Shown: positions 1 through 5,812 of the stretch, piece after piece
Layout of the letters: each line of letters begins with the position of its first letter
Numbering within the stretch: position 1 is the stretch's first letter
Source of the DNA: Synechococcales cyanobacterium PMM_0085
GTDB taxonomy: Bacteria; Cyanobacteriota; Cyanobacteriia; Elainellales; Elainellaceae
DNA length: 5,812 nt
Assembly: GCA_949127705.1 (NCBI GenBank)
Contig: CASBQJ010000603.1
Span: 1 to 5,812 of the forward strand
Reading direction: 5' to 3'
The notes under the pieces: generated by a model
Database searches by the model: none
What the model saw: the letters and a program-made list of their open reading frames with translations, nothing else
What the model was told of the DNA's origin: nothing
Translations under genes and position numbers: made by a program

Positions 1-447
1 CTCCAGCTCTATGGCCCTGGAACCGATTCGGGTACCTTTGACTACTTCACCAATGAAATCAATGGGGAAGAGGGCGCAAGCCGAGGTGACTACACCGCGA
101 GCGAAGATGATAACGTGCTGGTAACGGGCGTTGAAGGCACTAAGGGTGCCCTGGCTTACTTTGGCTATGCTTACTACATTGAGAATGAAGCCAAGCTGAA
201 AGCCGTCGAGATTGACGGTGGTAAGGGCTGTGTTGCCCCCAACAAAGAAGATGTGGTCAACAACACCTATGCGCCGTTGTCTCGCCCGCTGTTTATCTAC
301 GTCACGACGAAGGCATTGGCTAAGCCCGAAGTAAAGGCATTCATCGACTTCTACACCGATGCTGCAAATCGTGGCTTGGTGGAAGAAACAGGCTACGTTG
401 GGTTGCCTGACGATGCCTACGCCAAGGTGAAAGAGTCGCTCAAGTAG
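1..447 (+). CDS. pstS: Phosphate ABC transporter substrate-binding protein PstS (3' part only)
   Basis: The reading frame is open from base 1 and ends at TAG 445-447, giving the last 148 residues of a protein normally about 320-380 long; the start and signal peptide lie outside the window. PstS captures inorganic phosphate on the outer face of the inner membrane and delivers it to the PstC/PstA channel. The visible part opens with YGPGTDSGTFDYF (residues 4-16 of the fragment), the PstS segment in which Ser, Gly and Thr bind the phosphate oxygens. It continues through the C-terminal lobe, with a stretch around SRPLFIYVT typical of the family. It is followed by pstC, pstA and pstB on the same strand, which confirms the assignment. 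Expression is expected to rise under phosphate limitation through a Pho box upstream, which is not visible. Whether it is a PstS or SphX paralogue cannot be decided from this fragment. Confidence 0.95.
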   Translation, partial: LQLYGPGTDSGTFDYFTNEINGEEGASRGDYTASEDDNVLVTGVEGTKGALAYFGYAYYIENEAKLKAVEIDGGKGCVAPNKEDVVNNTYAPLSRPLFIYVTTKALAKPEVKAFIDFYTDAANRGLVEETGYVGLPDDAYAKVKESLK

Positions 448-521
448 GCTTTCACTCGCTCCAGTGACTCTGTTGTTGATTTGAGTTGTGCGATCAAGTT
501 AGTTCCAAAAAGCTGTTTGAA

Positions 522-558
522 GGTTGATTTTTCGAGCGCCGCGCTCGAAAAATCAACC
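522..558 (+). promoter_or_regulatory. Perfect 17-bp hairpin between pstS and pstC
   Basis: GGTTGATTTTTCGAGCG (522-538) is followed by a CCG loop and its exact reverse complement (542-558). An outer pair, GATCAAGT (492-499) with ACTTGATC (567-574), could enclose it. No T-run follows the stem, so it does not look like a classical intrinsic terminator. In binding-protein transporter operons, such hairpins after the binding-protein gene commonly stabilise its upstream mRNA or partly attenuate downstream genes, so that the binding protein outnumbers the membrane parts. That role here is inference; the structure itself is directly visible. The rest of the 175-base gap holds no reading frame that I can support. 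Confidence 0.8.
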
Positions 559-622
559 CTTGAGAGACTTGATCAACCAGTTTTAAGAGCTGACCTCTAT
601 TTCCTAGTTTTGGGTTTAAGTC

Positions 623-1564
623 ATGACCGACAGCTATCTTCCCCCTGAGCACTCTTCCGCCAACTTATGGCAGCCCAACCGTGTGGCAAGTAAGCGATCG
701 CAGGCAATTGTTAAATTTATTTTCGGCAGCTTTGCCGTTCTATCAATTTTTACGACCCTCGGAATTGTCGCCACGCTAATCGTTGAAACCATCAAGTTCT
801 TTTCTCAAGTTTCATTAGTTCAGTTTCTGTTCGACAATCAGTGGACACCGCTGTTTTCGGAGCCTCACTACGGCATTTTTGTCCTGATTAGCGCTACTTT
901 CTTGACGTCACTGATTGCGCTATTAGTGGCCGTACCGTTAGGGCTATTGGCGGCAGTTTGCCTCAGCGAATACGCGCCACGCAACGTGCGGGCATGGCTA
1001 AAGCCTGCATTAGAAATTTTGGCAGGTGTACCTACCGTTGTGTTTGGCTTTTTCGCCTTGCTGATTGTGACACCTATCCTAAAAACCTTTATTCCTGGGC
1101 TGCAAACCTTCAACGGACTGAGTGCTGGATTGATTTTGGGGATAGCCCTGCTGCCAACGATCGCCTCCTTAAGTGAAGACGCTATCTTCGCTGTTCCCCA
1201 AGACTTGCGGCAGGGTTCTTACGCCTTGGGAGCAACAAAGCGAGAAACCGTTACCGATGTAGTATTGCCCGCTGCCCTGTCAGGCATTGTGGCAGCAATT
1301 ATTTTGGGCGTCGCCCGAGCTGTGGGTGAAACGATGATCGTGACCTTAGCGGCAGGTCAAAACCCTACCCTAACCCTCGATCCACGAGTGCCCATTCAAA
1401 CCATGACCTCGTTCATCGTGCAAGTGGCAGGGGGCGACGTCCCCGTAGGCACACTCAAGTACGACACTCTGTTTGCGGTCGGTATGACCTTGTTTGTGAT
1501 TACCTTACTGCTGAATATTTTGAGTTTCTGGTTTGTGCGTAAGTTCCAGGAGAAATACGAATGA
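623..1564 (+). CDS. pstC: Phosphate ABC transporter permease PstC
   Basis: 313 residues, the usual PstC length. This is one of the two integral membrane subunits that form the phosphate channel in the inner membrane. Hydrophobic segments lie at about residues 30-55, 84-113, 127-155, 165-185, 219-243 and 283-304, matching the six-helix family plan. The EAA-type coupling loop, which docks on the ATPase, spans about 201-216 (YALGATKRETVTDVVLP region) and is followed by the conserved ARAVGET at 231-237. The start is well constrained: an in-frame TAA lies at 617-619, directly before ATG 623. The ribosome-binding site is weak (GGG at 612-614). The gene follows pstS after 175 bases containing a strong hairpin, and its stop overlaps the pstA start as ATGA. 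The PstA paralogue is excluded because the next gene fits PstA better. A HIP1 site lies at 694-701. Confidence 0.97.
   Translation: MTDSYLPPEHSSANLWQPNRVASKRSQAIVKFIFGSFAVLSIFTTLGIVATLIVETIKFFSQVSLVQFLFDNQWTPLFSEPHYGIFVLISATFLTSLIALLVAVPLGLLAAVCLSEYAPRNVRAWLKPALEILAGVPTVVFGFFALLIVTPILKTFIPGLQTFNGLSAGLILGIALLPTIASLSEDAIFAVPQDLRQGSYALGATKRETVTDVVLPAALSGIVAAIILGVARAVGETMIVTLAAGQNPTLTLDPRVPIQTMTSFIVQVAGGDVPVGTLKYDTLFAVGMTLFVITLLLNILSFWFVRKFQEKYE
1548..1552 (+). promoter_or_regulatory. Shine-Dalgarno site for pstA inside pstC
   Basis: AGGAG lies eight bases before the ATG at 1561, within the last codons of pstC. Together with the ATGA overlap this points to coupled translation of the two permease subunits, which are needed in equal amounts. 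Confidence 0.75.
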
Positions 1565-2481
1565 CGGCTACCGGTCCAAAGGCATTCATCCCTGATGAAG
1601 GCATTGCCCCAGATGAATTTGAACCCAATTTGGTAGGCCGCTATAAGCTTGACAAGGTTTTTGCTTATGCCAGTTGGGCTGCCACCATTATTGGGTTAGT
1701 AGTGTTGGCATTTCTGCTTATTTCTACCTTTGCAGATGGTCTACCTCGTCTAGGTAGCAGCTTCTTAACGAGCTTCCCATCGCGTAACGCTGGACGAGCC
1801 GGAATTGCGTCTGCCCTGGCTGGAACTGTTTGGCTGTTATTAATCACGGCTGCATTTGCCTTTCCGATTGGGGTGGGGACAGGGATTTACTTACAGGAAT
1901 TTGCGACTGATTCTTGGTTTGCCAAGATGGTAGAAGTCAACATCAGTAACCTGGCAGCGGTGCCGTCGATTATTTATGGCCTGCTGGGGCTGATGGTGTT
2001 CGTCCGCATCCTAGAACCGATTACAGGCGGGCGCAGCGTGCTTGCAGGCGGTCTCACCCTGGCGCTGTTAATTTTGCCCGTGATTATTGTGGCGACGCGA
2101 GAGACCTTGAAAGCGATCCCGGACAGCCTCCGGATTGCCGGGATGGCATTGGGTTCGACCCGCTGGCAAGTGGTGCGCGACCATGTTCTGCCTCTAGCCC
2201 TGCCAGGGATTTTGACAGGAACGATTTTGGGCTTATCGCGAGCCATTGGAGAAACCGCACCGCTAATTGTGATTGGGGCGCAGACCTTTGTCCCTTTTCT
2301 ACCCACAGGTTTGCGGTCTTCTTTTTCAGCGTTGCCGATCCAAATTTTTAACTGGACATCGCGACCTCAAGAAGCCTTCCATGCCAACGCCGCCGCCGCC
2401 AGTATCGTATTGCTAGTCGTGCTGGTGTCGATGAACGCTGTGGCAATTTATCTGCGTAATCGCTTCCAGCAAAATCGATAG
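1561..2481 (+). CDS. pstA: Phosphate ABC transporter permease PstA
   Basis: 306 residues, within the normal range for PstA, the second channel subunit that pairs with PstC. After a soluble N-terminus of about 30 residues, hydrophobic segments occur at about 32-57, 81-113, 128-151, 160-178, 212-236 and 277-298. The segment GRAGIASALAGTVWLL (78-93) is characteristic of PstA. The coupling loop runs from about 195 to 211 (MALGSTRWQVVRDHVLP), followed by SRAIGETAPL at 226-235, the PstA counterpart of the PstC ARAVGET motif. The start ATG overlaps the pstC stop by four bases and has a good AGGAG site. A 70-base gap separates the gene from pstB. No truncation or unusual feature is seen. Confidence 0.97.
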   Translation: MTATGPKAFIPDEGIAPDEFEPNLVGRYKLDKVFAYASWAATIIGLVVLAFLLISTFADGLPRLGSSFLTSFPSRNAGRAGIASALAGTVWLLLITAAFAFPIGVGTGIYLQEFATDSWFAKMVEVNISNLAAVPSIIYGLLGLMVFVRILEPITGGRSVLAGGLTLALLILPVIIVATRETLKAIPDSLRIAGMALGSTRWQVVRDHVLPLALPGILTGTILGLSRAIGETAPLIVIGAQTFVPFLPTGLRSSFSALPIQIFNWTSRPQEAFHANAAAASIVLLVVLVSMNAVAIYLRNRFQQNR

Positions 2482-2551
2482 GTTCGGTTTTTAGACATTG
2501 CCTGCGAGAGCCTAGTCGATCTATCGTTGAATTCTATAGAGGTTTAACTTC

Positions 2552-3358
2552 ATGCATTCCAATTCTGCTGCCGCAGTTGGCACGAGCAATGCCTTTCATG
2601 TTGAAAAGGGAAACTATTATTACGGATCGGTTTTGGCAGTTCGAGATGTATTTCTTGAGATTCCAGAGAAGAAAATTACGGCGTTCATTGGGCCGTCGGG
2701 CTGCGGTAAAAGTACGGTTCTGCGCTGTTTCAATCGGTTGAATGACCTGATTCCTAGCGCTCGGGTTGAGGGCAAAATCACTTACCGTGGCGTTGATATC
2801 TACGACAAAAGCGTAGACGCAACCGAATTGCGGCGGCGGATTGGGATGGTGTTTCAAAAGCCTAACCCATTCCCCAAATCAATCTATGAGAATGTAGCCT
2901 ACGGTGCCCGGATTAACGGCTACAAAGGCGACATGGATGTATTGGTAGAGCGGGCGCTGCGCGGATCGGCGCTGTGGGATGAGGTGAAAGACAAGCTGAA
3001 GGATAGCGGTTTATCGATTTCGGGTGGGCAACAGCAGCGGCTGTGCATTGCTCGGGCGATCGCCATCGAACCCGAAGTTTTGCTCATGGACGAACCCTGT
3101 TCTGCCCTCGACCCCATTTCTACGCTGCGGGTCGAAGAACTGATGCAGGAGCTGAAGAAGCACTACACCATCATCATCGTGACCCACAACATGCAGCAGG
3201 CATCACGTGTCTCCGATATGACGGCGTTTTATAACGCCCAGGCGACCGACAAGGGCGGCAAAATGGGCTATCTGGTAGAATATGCCCCGACTCAGACTAT
3301 TTTCAACAACCCCAGTCAGGTTGCCACTCAAGATTATGTCAGCGGTCGATTTGGTTAA
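2552..3358 (+). CDS. pstB: Phosphate ABC transporter ATP-binding protein PstB
   Basis: 268 residues, the family's usual size. This is the cytoplasmic ATPase that dimerises under PstC/PstA and powers phosphate import. All the nucleotide-binding elements are present: aromatic A-loop tyrosines at 22-24, Walker A GPSGCGKST (47-55), Q-loop Gln102 in VFQKPNPFP, signature ISGGQ (156-160) with QQR following, Walker B VLLMDE (176-181, catalytic Glu181), D-loop SALD (184-187) and switch His212. The QKPNPFP stretch after the Q-loop and the C-terminal FNNPSQ..T.DYVSGRFG are typical of PstB rather than other ABC ATPases. The start ATG has AGAGG (2538-2542) nine bases upstream. Only one pstB is present; the next gene converges, so the operon ends here without a second pstB or phoU. 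A HIP1 site lies at 3056-3063. Confidence 0.98.
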   Translation: MHSNSAAAVGTSNAFHVEKGNYYYGSVLAVRDVFLEIPEKKITAFIGPSGCGKSTVLRCFNRLNDLIPSARVEGKITYRGVDIYDKSVDATELRRRIGMVFQKPNPFPKSIYENVAYGARINGYKGDMDVLVERALRGSALWDEVKDKLKDSGLSISGGQQQRLCIARAIAIEPEVLLMDEPCSALDPISTLRVEELMQELKKHYTIIIVTHNMQQASRVSDMTAFYNAQATDKGGKMGYLVEYAPTQTIFNNPSQVATQDYVSGRFG

Positions 3359-3362
3359 GTGA

Positions 3363-3389
3363 TAGGGGCATGGCACTGCCATGCCCCTA
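3363..3389. repeat. Palindromic intergenic repeat between converging genes
   Basis: TAGGGGCATGGC pairs with GCCATGCCCCTA around an ACT loop, giving a 12-bp perfect stem. It starts five bases after the pstB stop and lies about 43 bases past the stop of the opposing LCP gene. Short G/C-rich palindromes of the form TAGGGGC...GCCCCTA are, from memory, a recurrent dispersed intergenic repeat of cyanobacteria. It could also end transcription in both directions, but neither strand has a T-run after the stem, so terminator function is only a possibility. Confidence 0.75.
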
Positions 3390-3432
3390 CGGGGGGAACC
3401 TATCTCACAATCTATTTAACATCGGCATTCCT

Positions 3433-4929
3433 TTAGCGGGTTGTGGGAACGGCTGTTGTAGAGCCAGACGATTCGGTTTGACGCTGCGCCCAGTCCGTAC
3501 CAAGCTGCACTGTAATATCGGAGCGGATGTTGCCAGTTACATCAACCTGGACTTCACCCACCCCCAGAATGGCCTGGAGGGCTTTAGCGCTCTCAGTGTC
3601 ACCTCGCTGGGCAATAATCCGCGTTACGCTCAACGGCTGATCCCAAGGGTCATCCACAAACAGGTTGCGGTAACCCTGTTCCTCTAGTTGCGATCGCGCT
3701 GCTTGAGCCGCACTCACACTACCCGTTGTGTCTTGAATGGCAATCTCAGCCGTGCGATCGCCCTCTGCGTATTCTAGGTTTCCTAGCGCCGGAGCCGCTG
3801 CTGCACCCATTCCCACCTCTGTCCCCAGTTCTGAGCCACTGCCTGATATTCCCGCCGCCACGGCTGGTTCCGAAACGAAATAGCGCGCCACCAAACCGTC
3901 AATTGCGGCTCGATTGGGCAGCCAGTAACTAGCGGCATAGTCGCCAGCCCCGCTAAAGTCTCCTGGCAGCATCAGCATTTGCAAATTAGCGCGCTCTGTC
4001 TGTGCTGCAAATCCCACCAGCGCCACCAGTTCTTCAACGCTTAGATTGGTATCAACATTTTCTTGGATCACGGTCAAAATTTGCGGAATCCGAGTCAGCG
4101 TTGCCGGACTCAGCGTTTGCTCGACCAGTGCCCGCATCAGCATTTGTTGGCGCTGCACTCGCCCAATATCGCCCAGGCGATCGTAGCGAAACCGCAAGAA
4201 ATCTAGCGCTTTTTTACCATTGAGATGCTGTTCACCCTGTTTAAGATCAATATACAGATGCTGGCTTTCGTCGGTGTACTTCATGTCTTGAGGGACAAAA
4301 ACGGTAACGCCGCCCAGCGCATCCACCAGCTTCTCTACGCCCTGGACATTGATGCGGACATAGCGATCGATGGGCACATCTGCCAGCAAATTACTCACCG
4401 ACTTGGCGGCTAGGGCAGGACCCCCATAGGCATTTGCTTCGTTTAACTTGGTGGTGCCCAGGCCATCGACCCAGGTACGGGTATCGCGGGGAATTGAGAG
4501 CAATACTAGTTTGAAGGTCGCCGGGTCAAACCGCAGCATCAGCATGGTGTCGGATAGGCCATCGAACGAGTTCACCAGCGAATGATAGCCCAGGTTGGCG
4601 GCTTCGGCGGGGGGATTGTTAACGTCTGAACTGAGCACCTTCATGCCCAAGATCATGATGTTGACCGGGCGCGTTAGGGCAGGCAGGCGAAAGTTGACGC
4701 CAGTGGAAATATTGCCCTGGTCAAATACTTTGGCATCATTGGGATGCAGTTTACTTTGCAGCAGGGGGGTGCTGGCCAGCGACACGGCCAGCATTGCGCC
4801 TCCCGCAGCAGATGCGATCGCCACCCCCGCTAGCCCAAGCGCCATCCACAGCGGTTTGAGCTTTTTTGGGTGCGGGCGTTTCTTAGAACTGGGCGGGGAA
4901 AGAAAATTATAAACTTTTGGCCTTGCCAC
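3433..4929 (-). CDS. LytR-CpsA-Psr (LCP) family cell-envelope protein with LytR_C domain
   Basis: 498 residues from the GTG at 4929-4927. LCP proteins are membrane-anchored phosphotransferases that move lipid-linked glycopolymers onto the cell wall; the polymer used in cyanobacteria is uncertain. A basic cytoplasmic tail (KKRPHPKKLK) precedes one membrane helix at about 28-52. The extracytoplasmic LCP domain covers about 88-272, with SDTMLML (126-132), SIPRDTR (145-151), KLNEANAYGG (161-170), RFRYD (246-250) and GDIGRVQRQQ (253-262), which supply the conserved Asp and Arg residues. An Ala/Gly/Ser-rich linker (about 354-388) leads to a LytR_C-like domain (about 394-480). The usual Asp of LGxD is absent from NIMILGMK (90-97); an SSD follows a few residues later. 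A TTG at 4959 would add ten residues but lacks a good ribosome site. In Anabaena the LCP protein ConR is needed for septum maturation; no specific role can be given here. Confidence 0.93.
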   Translation of the reverse strand: MARPKVYNFLSPPSSKKRPHPKKLKPLWMALGLAGVAIASAAGGAMLAVSLASTPLLQSKLHPNDAKVFDQGNISTGVNFRLPALTRPVNIMILGMKVLSSDVNNPPAEAANLGYHSLVNSFDGLSDTMLMLRFDPATFKLVLLSIPRDTRTWVDGLGTTKLNEANAYGGPALAAKSVSNLLADVPIDRYVRINVQGVEKLVDALGGVTVFVPQDMKYTDESQHLYIDLKQGEQHLNGKKALDFLRFRYDRLGDIGRVQRQQMLMRALVEQTLSPATLTRIPQILTVIQENVDTNLSVEELVALVGFAAQTERANLQMLMLPGDFSGAGDYAASYWLPNRAAIDGLVARYFVSEPAVAAGISGSGSELGTEVGMGAAAAPALGNLEYAEGDRTAEIAIQDTTGSVSAAQAARSQLEEQGYRNLFVDDPWDQPLSVTRIIAQRGDTESAKALQAILGVGEVQVDVTGNIRSDITVQLGTDWAQRQTESSGSTTAVPTTR

Positions 4930-4935
4930 AAAGAT

Positions 4936-4939
4936 CCTC
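4936..4939 (-). promoter_or_regulatory. Shine-Dalgarno site that selects the GTG start of the LCP gene
   Basis: On the minus strand GAGG lies six bases before GTG 4929-4927. Alternative starts at TTG 4959, GTG 4944 and TTG 4941 lack comparable spacing, and the last two lie almost on the GAGG itself. The shorter product starts MARPKVYNF and keeps the complete basic tail and membrane helix. Confidence 0.6.
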
Positions 4940-5021
4940 AACACACAATGACGTGCCAAGCTGAATGTTAACAGCGTTTTCAGGAATTGGGGTAGAGAAA
5001 AGGATGAGGACGCGCTTTAAA

Positions 5022-5039
5022 TTTAAGCTGTCGCTTAAA
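5022..5039. repeat. Short palindrome upstream of the LCP gene
   Basis: TTTAAGC and GCTTAAA flank a TGTC loop, about 93-110 bases upstream of the LCP start. It could be an operator half-site pair or a weak hairpin. The TTTAA/CTTAA cores recall cyanobacterial Pho box units, but the spacing does not fit, so no regulator is assigned. Confidence 0.45.
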
Positions 5040-5074
5040 ACGGCCTCGAAACCCTGGATTGCTCCTGCCCAAAC

Positions 5075-5146
5075 CGGCTAGAACAGCTACGGCTAGAACA
5101 GCTAAGAGGATGAGCAGTTTTGCACTATTCTCAACGAGCTGTTCTA
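5075..5146. repeat. 15-bp tandem repeat plus inverted copy of its core
   Basis: CGGCTAGAACAGCTA occurs twice in direct, perfect tandem (5075-5089 and 5090-5104). Its core TAGAACAGCT returns inverted as AGCTGTTCTA at 5137-5146. The second direct copy and the inverted copy could form a 10-bp stem with a 33-base loop; the first direct copy could pair instead. The cluster lies in the 314-base gap between the LCP start and the end of the small membrane-protein gene, a region with no other gene that I can support. It may be an operator array, a terminator-like structure for the gene at 5244-5609, or simple slippage. Confidence 0.7.
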
Positions 5147-5243
5147 AATCCGGATGAACGGGTTTTCTAAGCGGTTGATCTGACTCATTTGCTCAGGTTG
5201 CGCTGATGAGGTTGCTTGGTTTCAGCAGATTTCTGGTCAACTG

Positions 5244-5609
5244 TTAGGGCAGGCGATCGCCCAGTTCGCTAAATCCTGGCAGCCGCAGCGGCTTGCGTTG
5301 CCACACCCGCAGCATCAGCCACAGGCTGATCACAAAGTAGCTGGAGGTAATGACGCTGCTGGTCAACATCAGCGGCATGGCAAGGGATTCTGCTGACTGT
5401 GCGCCTGCCGCCAACGAAAAGTAGCTGACGACCCAGGTTAGGGCCATCACGACCACCAAGCGGGTAGCCGCTCGTTCGCGGCGATCGCCCTTGCGCCGAT
5501 ACAGCGCCCAAATTGCGGGGAATACCCCAATCACGGGCACCAGATACACAAACAAGCGAATGCGTTTTAGCTCATAGGGGTCGAAGGGATCGCTGTTGAG
5601 GTTGGGCAT
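5244..5609 (-). CDS. Small three-helix membrane protein, function unknown
   Basis: 121 residues. I do not recognise a named family. Three hydrophobic segments are visible at about 18-37, 50-68 and 78-101. A strongly basic loop between the first two (YRRKGDRRERAATR, 37-50) and a basic stretch after the third (RVWQRKPLR, 101-109) suggest, by the positive-inside rule, that both face the cytoplasm and the N-terminus faces out. There is no cysteine and no evident catalytic motif. Both GDR tripeptides (41-43 and 117-119) are encoded by HIP1 octamers, which supports a native cyanobacterial gene. The start ATG lacks a clear Shine-Dalgarno sequence; no better in-frame start is evident. The gene lies between a serpin gene (117-base gap) and the LCP gene (314-base gap), all on the minus strand; a functional link is possible but unsupported. 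That it is a real gene rests on the clean membrane topology and codon pattern. Confidence 0.8.
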   Translation of the reverse strand: MPNLNSDPFDPYELKRIRLFVYLVPVIGVFPAIWALYRRKGDRRERAATRLVVVMALTWVVSYFSLAAGAQSAESLAMPLMLTSSVITSSYFVISLWLMLRVWQRKPLRLPGFSELGDRLP

Positions 5610-5663
5610 GGAGACGCAAGAGGAAGAAGGGATTTAGCTATAGTTTCAGAATTAAGTAAGTGA

Positions 5664-5711
5664 TGAGTGTTGAGTTTTGAATTAAACGGTCAACTCAAAA
5701 CTCAACACTCA
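5664..5711. repeat. 17-bp inverted repeat between serpin and small membrane-protein genes
   Basis: TGAGTGTTGAGTTTTGA (5664-5680) and its exact reverse complement (5695-5711) flank a 14-base loop. Read on the minus strand, the structure begins about 15 bases after the serpin stop, so it may end or protect that transcript, though no T-run follows. The GAGTTTTGAATTAAA-type sequence resembles AT-rich intergenic repeats found in many copies in cyanobacterial genomes, which is recalled and not checked. It occupies most of an otherwise geneless 117-base gap. Confidence 0.75.
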
Positions 5712-5726
5712 AATTTTAGAACTCAC

Positions 5727-5812
5727 TCACACCTCGGGGTTGACTATTGTGCCCATAAATAGAATGGTGCCCGTTCGATTGTCGCAAATTGCATAGAAGA
5801 AAGGGCGATCAA
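5727..5812 (-). CDS. Serpin-family protease inhibitor (C-terminal end only)
   Basis: The minus-strand frame entering from the right edge gives 27 residues and then TGA at 5729-5727. It reads DRPFFYAICDNRTGTILFMG followed by TIVNPEV. This matches the C-terminal hallmark of serpins: the D-[RH]-P-F signature followed by the strand containing TGTILFMG and ending V-N-P. Serpins are suicide inhibitors, typically of serine proteases, that trap the enzyme by inserting a reactive loop into a beta sheet. That loop lies just upstream of DRPF and is outside the window, so the target protease cannot be predicted, and neither can a signal peptide. The residue after AI is Cys where Arg or Lys is common. Cyanobacterial serpins are known. 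The match covers every position expected in such a short segment, so I am fairly sure of the family despite the length; whether the full gene is intact is unknown. Confidence 0.85.
   Translation of the reverse strand, partial: DRPFFYAICDNRTGTILFMGTIVNPEV

Larger units (their letters stand above)
694..5488. repeat. Seven HIP1 octamers (GCGATCGC) scattered through the window
   Basis: Exact copies begin at 694, 3056, 3690, 3754, 4814, 5253 and 5481. All lie inside coding sequence: one in pstC, one in pstB, three in the LCP gene and two in the small membrane-protein gene. A random 5.8-kb sequence would hold about 0.1 copy. HIP1 over-representation is a hallmark of many cyanobacterial genomes. 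Confidence 0.95.

Noticed and set aside
1974..2306. Minus-strand open frame of 110 codons within pstA
   Set aside because: It is antisense to a well-supported permease and its composition (Arg, Pro, Thr rich) is typical of a reverse-frame artefact.
3370..3687. Plus-strand open frame of 105 codons
   Set aside because: It begins inside the palindrome and runs antisense to the C-terminal domain of the LCP gene; the product resembles no protein and has no ribosome-binding site.
4595..4912. Plus-strand open frame of 105 codons antisense to the LCP N-terminus
   Set aside because: It is a shadow of the LCP gene, which has full domain support.
5014..5041. Possible Pho box upstream of the LCP gene (TTTAA and CTTAA cores)
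   Set aside because: Cyanobacterial Pho boxes are 8-bp units repeated every 11 bp; the cores here are 12 and 6 bp apart and match the consensus poorly.
5110..5157. Tiny plus-strand frame with GAGG just before ATG (15 codons)
   Set aside because: It is too short, overlaps the repeat cluster, and has no supporting context.
5637..5642. TATAGC as a -10 element for the small membrane-protein gene (minus strand)
   Set aside because: No acceptable -35 hexamer lies at 16-18 bases, and a lone TATA-like match in AT-rich sequence is weak.
1..5812. CRISPR array, insertion sequence, tRNA or rRNA
   Set aside because: No regularly spaced repeats, transposase-like reading frame, or RNA-gene sequence could be recognised on either strand.

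Overview
The window looks like a chromosomal piece of a cyanobacterium. The evidence is seven copies of the HIP1 octamer GCGATCGC in 5.8 kb, proteins of cyanobacterial type, and palindromic intergenic repeats of the sort common in that phylum. The species cannot be fixed from this sequence; a filamentous Leptolyngbya-like lineage is only a guess.

Left part (1-3358, plus strand): a high-affinity phosphate import operon in the order pstS (3' end only), pstC, pstA, pstB. PstS binds phosphate outside the inner membrane, PstC and PstA form the channel, and PstB is the ATPase. pstC and pstA overlap by ATGA. A 17-bp perfect hairpin sits between pstS and pstC and probably separates abundant pstS mRNA from the rest of the operon. 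No phoU follows pstB, and the phosphate-responsive promoter must lie upstream of the window.

Middle (3359-4929): a 12-bp palindromic repeat fills the gap between the converging pstB and a minus-strand gene. That gene encodes a membrane-anchored LytR-CpsA-Psr (LCP) family protein with a C-terminal LytR_C domain. A Shine-Dalgarno sequence favours a GTG start at 4929 over a longer TTG-initiated reading. The 314-bp gap upstream of it carries a 15-bp tandem repeat, an inverted copy of its core and a short palindrome, but no gene that I can support.

Right part (5244-5812, minus strand): a 121-residue protein with three predicted membrane segments and no recognised function, then a 117-bp gap with a 17-bp inverted repeat. 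At the very edge are the last 27 codons of a serpin-family protease inhibitor. All three minus-strand genes run in the same direction, but the gaps and hairpins between them suggest separate transcription. Nothing in the window forms a clearly novel system. The points most worth a second look are the serpin terminus, the pstS-pstC hairpin, the repeat cluster upstream of the LCP gene and the variant LCP motif.
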